From positions 10,639,501 to 10,703,500 of the forward strand of contig JADLSH010000393.1 of the NCBI GenBank assembly GCA_016169945.1: a stretch of DNA of 64,000 bases. The letters run 5' to 3'. Under the pieces are notes generated by a model. That model made no database searches and was not told the DNA's origin. It saw nothing but the letters and a program-made list of their open reading frames with translations. Below, piece by piece: positions 35,601-43,954 of the stretch. The translations under genes were made by a program, and so were the position numbers. Within the stretch, counting starts at the first letter, position 1, and each line of letters starts with the position of its first letter. Source of the stretch: Trachythela sp. YZ-2020. Taxonomy: Eukaryota > Cnidaria > Anthozoa > Malacalcyonacea > Clavulariidae.

Positions 35601-37359
35601 AGTATATAGAATAATCTATCGTCTAATTGCATGGTTCTAATAATCATGTTATCAAATAATCTATCGTCTAATTGGATCATACTTATTTAAAAGAGCAATT
35701 GCCCTTGGGATAAAAGATTGTTCGTGTCTTTTGGTGTATGATATTGGGTATGGAATACTAGTGTTTCTTCTCAGATCATGAGTATGAGATGTTGGCAAAG
35801 GGATAAACTTATGACAGGGGTGGGTAGCATCAATTTGAATTCGTTTCAGTTCCTCCATAGCAACATCGTTTCTTCTTTCTCGTAATGATTTTAAATTATC
35901 CCTAGGGATTCCAAGTATTTTTAGACATCTGTTTTGCGTACTCTCAATTTCGTCCGCAAGATATTCTGGCAGACCGCCCCAAATTGCTGCTCCATATTCT
36001 AGCACAGATCTTATCTTCGTCTGATAGCATGTGAGGCCAACTTCTTGTGGTAATTTGGCTGTGCGGCATTCTCTCAGACTGAATATACGTTTATTTGCTT
36101 TCTTTACCATTTCTTCTACGTGACGGTTCCATTTTAGATTGTCCTGATGCCACACTCCAAGTAACTTATATGAGCTAACTCTTTCTATATTCACGCTATC
36201 TATAACAAGCGGAGCTGGTTCTGGAATCGCATTACTAAAACAAATCCACATATCTTTGGTTTTTTGGGAGTTTATCTTCATCTTGTTCTCAGTGGCCCAT
36301 TTTTGCGATGCGTCAAGAACGTCTTGCATATGACTTGTTGTCTCTTGTGCAACAACCTCATCTTGTGTACAATCGTCTGCGTATTTACAGGTGTTTATAG
36401 ATAGATGATCTGGAACAGAATTTTCAAAGTCGTTCACATATACATTAAAGAGCGAGGGGGAGATAACAGAGCCCTGAGGGACTCCAGCAGGACACGATTT
36501 TGTCGATGATAGTGTTCCCACAAGATTGACCTGTTGACTCCTGCCTTCCAAAAAACTTCGCGTCCAGAGCCAGAAACCTTGTGTCACATTCATTTTCGCT
36601 AATTTCATTAACAAAATGCCGTGATCCACAAGGTCGAAAGCCTTGCGGAAGTCTATGAACAAGGCATGTACTCCATTCTTGTTATCACGTAAATTATCTG
36701 TGACATTGAACCAGTTCTGTGAGATGCAGGTTAATGCAGATACCGTCGATCGTTCACCAGTGAATGCATGTTGGCTATCATTTATCTTCAGGTCAATATT
36801 GTTCAGTTTAAGTTGTAGCTTTTCCAGGATTTTCGCCATTTGAGGGAGTATTGAGATTTGACGAAAGTCAGTTTCGATGTTGGTTGGGGGACGCACTTTA
36901 GGAACTGGAGTAACCAATGCATGTTTATATATAGTTGGATATTTGCATTGTGATATGCTGCTACAAATGATATCGTGCACAACGGGGGCAAGTTCTTCGT
37001 GAAATCGTTTAAAAATGTTATAATTTAGTTGGTACATTATATATATATATATATATAGATTTTCGCTTACCTCAAAACTTGTCTGCAACAGGCTGTTTCA
37101 TCTGTAAAATAATCATGATGAAAACTGCCTGATGATTATTTTACAGATGAAACAGCCTGTTGCAGACAAGTTTTGAGGTAAGCGAAAATCTATAATTTGC
37201 TCTAACTATATGTTGTCGAGCACTCTTTGCGTTTCGTAGACCTAAACCTACACGTATATATATATATATATATATATAGAAGAGTACCACACATACGTGT
37301 GTAGCACGAAACTAACTAGTAATAAAATGTCTATTCAAAACTGTTGAATCTCTGAATTT

Positions 37360-37396
<37 letters not shown>

Positions 37397-40300
37397 TCCA
37401 CTCCTGTTAATTCAACACTCGTTATACTTTTCTAGATGGCTCGCATTTAAAATTAATTAGAAAAATTGCAAGTGAACGTCTTTCAAAATATGTTTAAAAT
37501 TCAGGTTGGCCCACCCCTTCCCTAGCTTATATATAATTGTTGGCCAACCCCCAAAAATAACCTCTGAATCTCTGGCCCACCCCCCAAACCAACCCACCCT
37601 CCCCCCCTAAATAATGAACGCTCCCTTATATGTTACGTTATCAATATTTGTACACCTCGTCTCCATCAGCATATATTTATCTTTCAATCTTTAGCTGTCG
37701 AATGCAACGAATATTCTGAACGAAGCTCAACAACCTTACAACTATCTTATTGAAAGTATTCGAGTTAGAGATTCTCAAATTAAGTCTTTACAAGAAAATA
37801 ATACTTTGCTCGAAGAAGATATCAGGTAATCTCGTCAACTTTCTTTTCAAAGACAATGTTAAAAAATTATAAGATGTGTTTAAACGATGAGAGTTTCTTT
37901 GCCTTTGGTTAATGTGGCGTTTTCTCAGGGTTTTAAGCCTAACGTTGTCCAAAACATTGAATATTTTACGAAATTGGAAACGGAGTCGGAAGAGGAAACA
38001 TCGTATAACACTAACTATATCTATTTATTGCGATCCCTATTTCTTTTTCAATATTTATACTTGATGGCTGCATACATGCATGATGGATGAATATATATCT
38101 TGTTGTTGTGATTTGTAGAAGATTACAGGAAGAGCGAGATAAACTAGCCGAAAATAAGAACAAAATAACGGCAGATCTTGAACGACTGTTGAACCAACGA
38201 GAGGTAATTATATACTGAAGTTTTCATAAATAACTAAATATTTTTCATTTAGTGTAGTCTTTAGACCAAAACCTGCCCAACACTCAACATTGTATTATTA
38301 TTATATATACTGTACATAAATATGATCATCTTTTTGGGAATATATTTTGTTGTAAATAACGCTCAACATTTGTTAGACTTGAAAATCATGTGATGCGAAA
38401 CTGTCCCCATAGAAAGAAAGGACAGCATGTACGTCATAATAGATCGGGAAATTAATTCAAGCATAAAGCGACTCCAGCAAATGCTGATGCAGACAAGAAC
38501 GAGGATACTGGGAGTAATGTATTTGCTGTAGGACTGATTGTAGCTGAACGGGTTAATTCTTGGATTACCGACTCGGGTGCTTTGCAGCACATGACTGCTA
38601 ATCGTGACTTACTAGTAAACTATTGTGAATTCTCTGAACCAGAACCTGTTGCTCTTGGAGATGGTCGTTCTGTCAATGCCTATGGATGTGGAGAGATAAA
38701 CATTACTATGTTGCTGGGGAATAAGGAGAAAGACCAACGGAAATAAATTCTGACTAAGGTACTATACGTCCCAAAGTTAGCTGCTAATCTTTTAGTGCAC
38801 GTGCAGCAGCCTTTAAAGGCAAGGTGGTGCAATTTGGACACACCGTTTGCTGGATTAAGGACTCTAAAGGTAAGGTAGTAGCGCGCGGTCGACTTGTTGG
38901 GAATATGTACAAGCATCAATTGCGAATGAAACCAGCACCAAACTGGATCTATGGCACCAAAGAATGGCACATTTAAATGTTGGTCAAATGAAAACCATGG
39001 CTTCAAAGGAACTTATCACAGGTGCGGACATACCTGGAACTGGCAAGTTGGATTTTTGTGAAGCCTGTGCGGAAGGAAAGTCACATCGAGCGCCATTTAA
39101 GCCAGTGGGAGAAATTCAGTCAACGAAAAGGCTAGAACTGGTGCACAATGATGTCGCCGGACCGATCAAGACGGAAAGCTTTGGAGGTGCGAAGTACTTT
39201 GTGACCTTCATCGATGACTACTCCAGATGTGTCACTGTTTACCCAATGAAGCATAAGTCTGAAAAAATTCAAAGAGTGGGAGGCAGCAGTGACAAACCAA
39301 GCTGAATGCAAGATTAAGACTTTGCGGACAGACAATGGTGGTGAATACACATCCACTGAGTTTCAAGACTTCCTGAAAGAGAAAGGAATTCGTCATGAGA
39401 CAACCGTGCCATATTCGCCTCAGCAGAATCGGGTAGCTGAACGCATGAACCGAACACTTCAAGAAGCGGCTCTTTCTATGCTTCTGCATGCTGCAGTATC
39501 CAAGGCCTTCTGGGCAGAAGCAGTTTGCACTGCAGCCTTATTGCAGCCTATATTCGAAACCGTCGTCATGACTGCGACTGGTGTAACCCCTTATGAAAGA
39601 TGGTATGGAAAGAAGCCAGATGTCTCTAATCTGCGCGTTTTTGGCTGCGCTGCTTACGCACATGTTCCTGAAGTTTCCCGCTAGAAACTTGATCAGAAGG
39701 CAGTCAAGATGAGATTTGTCGGCTACAGCCTTACACAGAAAGGATACAGGCTATACGATGAGAACCGACGAAGAATCAATATACGCCGAGATGTAACCTT
39801 CAATGAAACTGACTTTGGGTCTACAAAAGTTATCACTGGGATTTGATCAGAGTACTGCAAACCCGTGTGTCTTCATTCGTATCCTCAACGATCAACTGAC
39901 GATTGTCACTGTTCATTTCGACGACCTTATACTTCTAACCGAAACCGAAGAAGAGATGATCAATCTCAAGACTAGCCTGGCAAGCCATTTCAAGATGAAA
40001 GATATGGGTAAGCTTCATTACTGTCTAGGAGTTAATATGATTATGAAGGATGGTGCGCTACAAATCAGTCAAGAGCAATATATCAACAAGATTTTGCGGA
40101 AGTACAATTTACAAGATTGCAAGACCGTGTCAATGCCAATGGATCTTAGTGTCAAACTAGTGAAGGACGATGGTTACAGCAAACCAGTGGATGCTGTACA
40201 GTACCAGTCAATGGTAGGGAGTCTAATATACGCACCAATAGCTACTCGTCCATTGCTCAGGCAGTGGCAAGACTAGCTAAATTCAACTCATCACCAACTG

Positions 40301-43300
40301 AAGCGCATCTAACAGCTGTCAAACGCGTTTTCCTGTATTTGAAAGGAACTGCTCAGTTGCACTCCAGTACCAAGTAACTGGATATTCATGTGGAGCGATA
40401 CTCTGATGCAGATTGGGCTTTTGACTCAGATAATCGACGGTCAACCTCTGGCAACGTATTCATGATGTCTGGCGGTGCTATCAGTTGGGTGAGCCAAAAA
40501 CAACCAACAGTGGCTCTTTCAACATCAGAAGCAGAATACATTGCACTCTGTTTAGCGACCCAAGAGGCAGTATGGCTGCGACGACTAATGAAAGATCTAC
40601 GAGTAGATTTTTCCAGAGCCATGACCTTATACGAAGACAATCAGGGAACCATCGCTATGTCAAGAAATCCAGTGGTACACAAGAGAACGAAGCACATTGA
40701 TATCAAATATCATTTCGTGCGGGAGAAAACTCAAGATGGAACAATTGAGCTGAAGTACTGTCCAATCAATGAAATGGTAGCTGACATTTTCACAAAGCCA
40801 TTACCTAGAGGACAATTTGAATATCTGCGATGTAAACTGGGACTTGTTTAGACAAATTGACACGTTGAGCGAGTGGGAGTGTTGTAAATAGCGCTCAACA
40901 TTTGTTAGACTTTAGTTAATAAGACGTTTAATTATCTTGGGTTTGCTATGTTTTGTTTATAACCGCTTGTTATCGCGGGCTCTGTATATTATCTCCTGTA
41001 TCGATATATTGCTGTATCGATAAAGAGATATATTTTCACATTTAGAAGTCTTTTTATCGTTAATATATCAAATAAATTGAACATTTTAAACATTCTGCAT
41101 GGTGACTTCATGAAATTAAATTGTTTTGCCAAAACTAAGATTAGGGCCCTGAGTATTGATTACGATTGTGTTGTATCAAATCCTTCCTGAACTCATTGAA
41201 TGATTGAAATGCGATCTTGTATTTGTGTTTTATTCGGGGGTGGCGCCAGGAATTCCCGAATGAGAAGGCTAGGGTCCCCGACGAGGGGACTAAGTTCTTA
41301 GAGGCAGTCAAACTTTTTATCTGATGTTCAAGCTGGGGGGGGGAAATTTGAATTTTGAGTCTCTGAAACGGTAAAATAGAATTGTCACGCTCGTTACAAG
41401 ACATTTTTCCCGATGGGTGGGGGGGGCCGAGTTCCCCGACGAGAGGGTGGCTGTAGCCCCTTCCTCTAGCGCTACCCCTGGTTTTATTGCTTCACAGACA
41501 CACATCCGTACAGTTAGAGTATGGGCACAAAAGGAATGCTCAATAGTCGGATACTGTATTACTATTTGTGATGGTCTCTCGACTCTCTTAATTTTTAAAG
41601 CAGTCTGGTGATCTGGTCTTCAATATGGGAGTCTACTATAGGCTATAGTGTGCAGTAGTAAAGAGTAGTTCAGCTGTAATATGAAATAGGTGTAATTTAT
41701 ATCAGAATACAAAAAGAAACATGTGCACTAAACAGTACCTTTTTCTCTTTGAATTTGCCAGAATGTAAAAATGATGCTACAATGATGGCCCAGGCAGTGG
41801 TGGGCCAATTGTCTGTTAGTGGTTGGCCACTTGTAGGGCCTGGTGGGCCATTTGGCCCACCAGTCTAGATCGGTTAAAATATGCCTTGAACACATGTGTA
41901 ACGGACAAATACTGTATTTTTGTCAAATTTCAGGAATTGGGCGTTATAAAGAATGTTGTATTGAATCTAAGATCTCGTGGTAAAGAACCTCCAATCACTG
42001 ATAGACTTACATCTTCAGGCAACATGACAACAACAAAACATCTTCCTCATTCTATACCTCCTTCTACACAATTTGTAAGTAGCCATATTTTTATTGCTGC
42101 AGTAGCGAACTAGCCTGAAGCGTGCGAGCACAGAGTAGACACAACTAGAGGTCTCACTTCAGGCAAAATACGTAACCGGCCGCTATTCTGTCTGATGATG
42201 ACTTTGAAATAGAGTCGAAAACTTACAGTCTCTCAAACTCGTCTTGTTATTCATACGTCTAACAATGCCCGCCATTTTGAGTGGTTTCGGAGGGGGGGGG
42301 GGGTGAGCCTCTCCTTTGCGCACTGGCTAAGCATCGGTTACGCTCAAAACATTAGGATTTGATACACAATGAGACCTCTGGTTATCTACTCTGTGGTGCG
42401 AGCGACGCAGCAGATCTAATTTGTGTATATAGGGGGTTTTTATTTCAAACTTTTCTAACACATTGCATTGTGGTCGTGCGCTGTAGGTGATGCGAAGTAC
42501 ACTAATTTTCCCGATTGAGTTTCCACGATTTCATGTGGGAATTCCATGTGGAAGCACAATACATGGAAGATATTCATGTTACAAAATTTTATTTGAGTTT
42601 TCGTGTTGTGTTGTGACAAACCTAGTGGTACATTTAGGGCCTGTTTATATGATCCCTTTTAGGCGGGACGGGACGTTTTCATCCCGGCTAGCCAGGAAAC
42701 TTGCCTAGGCGAGATGGCGTGTTTATATGGACAAAATACATTGCCGGGATGAAGCCAGTTAAGTGCTTGACGTCATATTTTCTTGCAGAAAAGGGATTTA
42801 CGCGTGCTCAGAAGAAAAGTTCATCCCGCCTGGCCGGGATAGAGTGTTTATACGGGATCCCGGCAACAGACGCGGGATCATATAAACACTCAATAGAGTT
42901 TATATTACAAGCGGGATCTCGGCAACTGTCCCGTCCCACCTAGTCGGGATCATATAAACAGGCCCTTAGCTTGTAAACAAGTTTTTCACTGCTGCTTGCC
43001 TCCGCAGTATTCCCTACATTGAAGGTACCTTATAGTTATAGATATATTTAACTAATAAATGTCTGAATAGCTGGGATCAATTAAATCCTTCATGGGATAG
43101 TACAATTCATGAATTAAAGTTGTCCTAAATAAATCAAACAGGACTTATTAAAAAGCGAAGCATGCATGCGTGCAGTTTAATAAGCGGATAAGCCCAAGTA
43201 TAACAATTTCTCTATCACATGCTCGTTTAGAAGTGTCCATACATGGACCGTTATAGGACATGCCAGACTATTGTCTTCTCAAGGGTAGTGCACTTGACTT

Positions 43301-43764
43301 CACTCTGGCCTCCTTGTCCGCGTTTGGAATTGCGGAAATGACTTGACAACAATGGACTAGCACGGAAGTGACATTCTATGTTACACGAGGCAACTTGCAA
43401 CGCGATTTCGGACACAGAACAATGTTAGGTAAAAAGTATATTTGCAGAGAAATTGTAAGCATCAATCTCGTTTTACTTTGCCGATAGTTTTCTTGCTAAA
43501 CATGCCCAGAAGGCATCAAAGAAATGAATGAGAATGATAATATCAGTGGGGTTGAAACGCGGGCCGGCGTCACTATAGGTTCATGAGCAGTTTTTACGTT
43601 CACGATTTTAAGAAATCTCATTGATCGGCCCTCATAAAAAAACCATGTTAAAACTATCCCCACAAATACAAATTAAATTTACAACTTTCTTGTTTTAGAC
43701 GAAACAAGACACGCCATTATGGTACAATAAACTGAGACACAAATACTCAAAATCAGAGGGATAA
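16929..43764 (+). CDS. PIBF1: PIBF1/CEP90 orthologue, complete, 15 coding exons
   Basis: PIBF1 (CEP90) is a centriolar-satellite and distal-centriole coiled-coil protein needed for centriole appendage assembly and ciliogenesis. The joined CDS is 16929-17510, 23538-23657, 24358-24491, 24824-24932, 25629-25810, 29331-29456, 30120-30218, 30584-30749, 31191-31341, 31926-32016, 33177-33279, 37695-37825, 38119-38203, 41934-42074 and 43699-43764. That is 2286 nt, or 761 residues plus stop, against 757 in human. Every intron is GT-AG and every phase closes. Diagnostic blocks that match the family include [93 protein letters not shown] and the C-terminal [12 protein letters not shown]. The protein is nearly all predicted coiled coil after a Ser/Thr-rich N-terminus. 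No frameshift is seen, so it is probably functional despite about 24 kb of intron. Non-coding 5' exons are not excluded. Confidence 0.93.
17553..18260. repeat. AAGCGCC-type repeat split by a MITE (intron 1)
   Basis: Both sides carry degenerate tandem CCTCGAATAAGCGCC-like units: 17553-17655 and 18195-18265. The MITE at 17668-18024 lies between them, so this is probably one repeat interrupted by a later insertion. Confidence 0.5.
17668..18024. mobile_element. MITE with CATAGACGGATTTTC ends (intron 1)
   Basis: The terminal inverted repeats CATAGACGGATTTTC are perfect, and the interior is rich in GGGGGGGTGC tracts. The flanks do not give a clean target duplication. Confidence 0.65.
18548..18602. 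repeat. Degenerate CTAACCCTAA tract (intron 1)
   Basis: The tract contains CTAACCCTAATCTTAACCCT and similar units. It resembles a worn interstitial telomere-type repeat, but it is short and irregular. Confidence 0.4.
19636..19845. mobile_element. hAT-type MITE inside BEL/Pao integrase (8-bp duplication)
   Basis: The ends are CAGAGTTCAATATAA and its exact complement. GTACCGAC is duplicated at 19628-19635 and 19846-19853. The interior carries TTGGTCGGACATTATGTC, a motif shared with the element at 51302-51776. Confidence 0.88.
21178..21321. mobile_element. Palindromic MITE inside BEL/Pao RT (TTAA duplication)
   Basis: Long arms start GGCTGGTTTCCATATGGTCG and are flanked by TTAA at 21174-21177 and 21322-21325. 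TTAA targets fit piggyBac or Kolobok. The centre has a 26-bp direct duplication. It separates the RT palm from its YVDD box. Confidence 0.85.
21757..22135 (-). mobile_element. tRNA-derived SINE with (TTAC)n tail, inside BEL/Pao
   Basis: The minus strand begins GGGGCTTCGGTGGCGCAATC (A box) and carries a B box in GTGGGTTCAAGTCCCGT. A 300-bp unrelated body follows, ending in tandem CTTA at 21761-21780. TACCAT lies on both sides and is the likely target duplication. Removing it rejoins the BEL/Pao reading DPEVLDQYH to [10 protein letters not shown]. Confidence 0.8.
22700..23041. mobile_element. MITE, second copy with AGGCCACTATTTGTT ends (intron 1)
   Basis: The ends are AGGCCACTATTTGTTAGATA and its complement. 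The internal GCGGGCGGGCGGCC tract matches the copy at 1551-1791. The interior holds unrelated filler including an ACTCGTACCCAGGCTTTTC fragment. Confidence 0.75.
23538..23657 (+). CDS. PIBF1: PIBF1 exon 2 (codons 195-234)
   Basis: The acceptor is GACTAG at 23532-23537 and the donor GTATTA. It encodes [20 protein letters not shown] and further coiled coil, aligning with the human segment after EYVS. Both phases are 0. Confidence 0.88.
24358..24491 (+). CDS. PIBF1: PIBF1 exon 3
   Basis: The acceptor is TTTGCAG and the donor GTAAGT. It encodes [20 protein letters not shown] and ends two bases into a Cys codon (TG) completed by exon 4. Confidence 0.88.
24824..24932 (+). CDS. PIBF1: PIBF1 exon 4
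   Basis: The acceptor is CCCCTTTTAG and the donor GTATCG. It encodes [20 protein letters not shown], matching the family's alternating Glu/Lys block. Confidence 0.9.
25209..25353. mobile_element. Palindromic MITE-like repeat (intron 4)
   Basis: Arms of about 32 bp face each other: GTGTGCCGAAATTTTCTCTT and the complement of AAGAGAAAGTTTCCGCACAC. Confidence 0.55.
25629..25810 (+). CDS. PIBF1: PIBF1 exon 5
   Basis: The acceptor is CTCTACAG and the donor GTAATA. It encodes [16 protein letters not shown] through [13 protein letters not shown], highly conserved with vertebrate PIBF1. It ends two bases into an Arg codon. Confidence 0.93.
26321..29166 (+). mobile_element. 5'-truncated CR1-like LINE in intron 5, same strand as PIBF1
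   Basis: It holds the C-terminal end of an APE endonuclease, a linker, RT and a 3' UTR ending in a (TTATC)n tail at 29148-29166. A tandem duplication of about 54 bp (each starting TGTGTGCCCTGCAG) lies at 27008-27120. Several frameshifts and stops make it inactive. Confidence 0.75.
26468..28975 (+). pseudogene. LINE endonuclease/RT relic (intron 5)
   Basis: The endonuclease end reads [20 protein letters not shown], then [15 protein letters not shown] fingers lie in 27283-27861 ([37 protein letters not shown]). A frameshift near 27855 is followed by [17 protein letters not shown]. Palm and thumb lie in 27916-28632 ([44 protein letters not shown]). The C-terminal end is at 28614-28832 and, in another frame, 28833-28975. 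The catalytic FADD is intact. Confidence 0.75.
29331..29456 (+). CDS. PIBF1: PIBF1 exon 6
   Basis: The acceptor is ACTTTTCTAG and the donor GTGAGG. It encodes [18 protein letters not shown] through [10 protein letters not shown] and ends two bases into an Arg codon. Confidence 0.93.
29548..29744. mobile_element. TTAA-flanked palindromic MITE (intron 6)
   Basis: The arms start GCCCGTTTTGCACTAGGCGA and end with the complement TTCACCTAGTGGAAAATGCG. TTAA lies at 29544-29547 and 29745-29748. Confidence 0.8.
30120..30218 (+). CDS. PIBF1: PIBF1 exon 7
   Basis: The acceptor is ATCATAG. The donor GTAGGT at 30219 is chosen over the GT at 30223 because only it avoids an in-frame TAG and joins exon 8 in phase. 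It encodes [20 protein letters not shown]. Confidence 0.9.
30584..30749 (+). CDS. PIBF1: PIBF1 exon 8 (to codon 506)
   Basis: The acceptor is TTTCAACAG and the donor GTATGT. It encodes [20 protein letters not shown] and continues as coiled coil to YQHKLE. Confidence 0.92.
30917..31130. mobile_element. Palindromic MITE (intron 8)
   Basis: The outer arms ACCACAGAATACTATACAGA and the complement TAGTTTAGTATTCTGTGG enclose stronger inner arms of about 40 bp starting ATCTCCATATTGTTTTTGCG. Confidence 0.7.
31191..31341 (+). CDS. PIBF1: PIBF1 exon 9
   Basis: The acceptor is GCTTTATTAG and the donor GTAAGT. It encodes [20 protein letters not shown] and [17 protein letters not shown], ending one base into a Leu codon. 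Confidence 0.92.
31362..31538. mobile_element. Palindromic MITE (intron 9)
   Basis: Near-perfect arms of about 48 bp start TAGACAGCTTTAGCAAACAC and mirror at GTGTTTGCTAAAGCTGTCTA. A 38-bp interior segment containing CCATAGATGGGCATATCGCG is tandemly duplicated. Confidence 0.75.
31926..32016 (+). CDS. PIBF1: PIBF1 exon 10
   Basis: The acceptor is AATATTTAG and the donor GTAAAA. It encodes [20 protein letters not shown] and STAKRRMQQ, the most strongly conserved stretch of the protein. Confidence 0.94.
32286..32329 (+). ncRNA. Type I hammerhead ribozyme, copy 1
   Basis: Stem I pairs CTGCA (32286-32290) with TGCAG (32325-32329). The core CTGACGA is at 32291-32297. Stem II is GCCG/CGGC with a TTGAA loop (32298-32310). 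GAA of the core starts at 32311. Stem III pairs ACA with TGT around TGCA. The predicted cleavage is after the C at 32324. All invariant core bases are present. Confidence 0.85.
32588..32631 (+). ncRNA. Type I hammerhead ribozyme, copy 2
   Basis: This is identical to copy 1 over all core and stem positions: CTGCA at 32588-32592, CTGACGA at 32593-32599, GAAA from 32613, cleavage after 32626, TGCAG at 32627-32631. Confidence 0.85.
32638..32699. repeat. (TA)n microsatellite
   Basis: About 30 TA units directly follow the second hammerhead unit, with one break near the end. Confidence 0.9.
33177..33279 (+). CDS. PIBF1: PIBF1 exon 11 (to codon 621)
   Basis: The acceptor is TTTCATCAAG and the donor GTAAAT. 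It encodes [20 protein letters not shown] and continues to DELLQQ. Confidence 0.92.
33583..35114 (-). mobile_element. Decayed LINE fragment (intron 11)
   Basis: Minus-strand pieces in order: linker and RT fingers 35114-34593 ([32 protein letters not shown]), palm 34672-34370 ([30 protein letters not shown]), a worn catalytic box near 34315 (IDDTAT), and C-terminal part 34005-33583 ([18 protein letters not shown]). It resembles the LINE at 6790-11500 in its [10 protein letters not shown] block. Stops and frameshifts are many. Confidence 0.7.
35661..37050 (-). mobile_element. 5'-truncated LINE with an intact RT ORF (intron 11)
   Basis: It begins abruptly at a (TA)n tract (about 37036-37058) and encodes a single open RT frame. 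The 3' end is near 35600, where the phrase ATAATCTATCGTCTAATTG occurs twice. The truncation is typical of target-primed insertion. Confidence 0.7.
35661..37088 (-). CDS. LINE reverse transcriptase, RT to C-terminus, uninterrupted
   Basis: This is an open frame of 475 codons. The first ~20 codons come from flanking and (TA)n sequence (IYIYI), so the LINE part starts at about [11 protein letters not shown] blocks in order: [57 protein letters not shown], catalytic [29 protein letters not shown] and [17 protein letters not shown]. Endonuclease and upstream fingers are missing, so it cannot mobilise itself. Confidence 0.75.
   Translation of the reverse strand: MQTSFEVSENLYIYIYIMYQLNYNIFKRFHEELAPVVHDIICSSISQCKYPTIYKHALVTPVPKVRPPTNIETDFRQISILPQMAKILEKLQLKLNNIDLKINDSQHAFTGERSTVSALTCISQNWFNVTDNLRDNKNGVHALFIDFRKAFDLVDHGILLMKLAKMNVTQGFWLWTRSFLEGRSQQVNLVGTLSSTKSCPAGVPQGSVISPSLFNVYVNDFENSVPDHLSINTCKYADDCTQDEVVAQETTSHMQDVLDASQKWATENKMKINSQKTKDMWICFSNAIPEPAPLVIDSVNIERVSSYKLLGVWHQDNLKWNRHVEEMVKKANKRIFSLRECRTAKLPQEVGLTCYQTKIRSVLEYGAAIWGGLPEYLADEIESTQNRCLKILGIPRDNLKSLRERRNDVAMEELKRIQIDATHPCHKFIPLPTSHTHDLRRNTSIPYPISYTKRHEQSFIPRAIALLNKYDPIRR
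37076..37181. repeat. 43-bp-arm inverted repeat with hammerhead-like 3' half
   Basis: The arms AAAACTTGTCTGCAACAGGC and GCCTGTTGCAGACAAGTTTT face each other around CATGATGAAAACTGCCTGAT. The right arm contains CTGATGA, later GAAAC, ACAGCCTGT and GCAG, in hammerhead order, but stem II does not pair. Confidence 0.6.
37695..37825 (+). CDS. PIBF1: PIBF1 exon 12
   Basis: The acceptor is CAATCTTTAG and the donor GTAATC. It encodes [20 protein letters not shown] and then [17 protein letters not shown]. Confidence 0.93.
38119..38203 (+). CDS. PIBF1: PIBF1 exon 13 (to codon 693)
   Basis: The acceptor is ATTTGTAG and the donor GTAATT. It encodes [20 protein letters not shown] and ERLLNQRE, matching the human block before EELAAMKQ. 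Confidence 0.92.
38348..41043 (+). mobile_element. Internally deleted Ty1/copia element (intron 13)
   Basis: TGTTGTAAATARCGCTCAAC at 38348 and again at 40880 marks the LTR starts. The 5' LTR is cut after about 35 bp. A purine tract GCGAGTGGGAG directly precedes the 3' LTR. The 3' LTR end, near 41043, is not certain. The internal region keeps copia order: protease, integrase, RT, RNase H. Confidence 0.8.
38520..40851 (+). pseudogene. Copia pol relic: protease, integrase, RT, RNase H
   Basis: Protease: [17 protein letters not shown] near 38560. Integrase: [90 protein letters not shown]: about a third is deleted between [10 protein letters not shown] (39800) and [13 protein letters not shown]; the catalytic box reads VHFDDLILL instead of YVDD. 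RNase [21 protein letters not shown] and [15 protein letters not shown], intact to its stop at 40851. Stops lie near 38745, 39303 and 39684. Confidence 0.85.
41235..41480. mobile_element. hAT-type MITE (8-bp duplication), intron 13
   Basis: The ends are CGGGGGTGGCGCCAG and the complement of CTAGCGCTACCCCTG. GTTTTATT is duplicated exactly at 41227-41234 and 41481-41488. Confidence 0.82.
41934..42074 (+). CDS. PIBF1: PIBF1 exon 14 (codons 694-740)
   Basis: The acceptor is AAATTTCAG and the donor GTAAGT. It encodes [20 protein letters not shown], then a Ser/Thr/Pro-rich tail ending PPSTQF. Both phases are 0. Confidence 0.88.
42637..42965. mobile_element. MITE with GGGCCTGTTTATATGATCCC ends (intron 14)
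   Basis: It is 329 bp, with inverted ends flanked by TTA at 42634-42636 and 42966-42968. Internal GGCGGGACGGGAC and GCCGGGAT blocks recur. A second, interrupted copy is at 47057-47890. Confidence 0.8.
43699..43764 (+). CDS. PIBF1: PIBF1 exon 15 (last 21 codons and stop)
   Basis: The acceptor is TTTCTTGTTTTAG. It encodes [20 protein letters not shown], then Gly and TAA. It aligns with the conserved C-terminal FTKK-x-AP-x-W motif of vertebrate PIBF1, with the Phe supplied by exon 14. Confidence 0.85.
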   Translation, partial: TKQDTPLWYNKLRHKYSKSEG

Positions 43765-43948
43765 CAGAAACTCTATATTGAAGGACACTTACGGTATATA
43801 TGAATGATGAACAATTGGGTTTCTGTATTATATTAAGAGATGAAATACGCGTTTTATTTGTATTTTTATACACGGGGTAGTCATGCATAATATATTTTAT
43901 ATTATTTACTAATTTTGAAAATGTTGCGATTTATTATTATTCGTATAT

Positions 43949-43954
43949 AATAAA
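43949..43954 (+). terminator. PIBF1: Candidate polyadenylation signal of PIBF1
   Basis: AATAAA lies 185 bp after the stop codon in AT-rich sequence. No closer canonical hexamer was seen. Confidence 0.5.
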
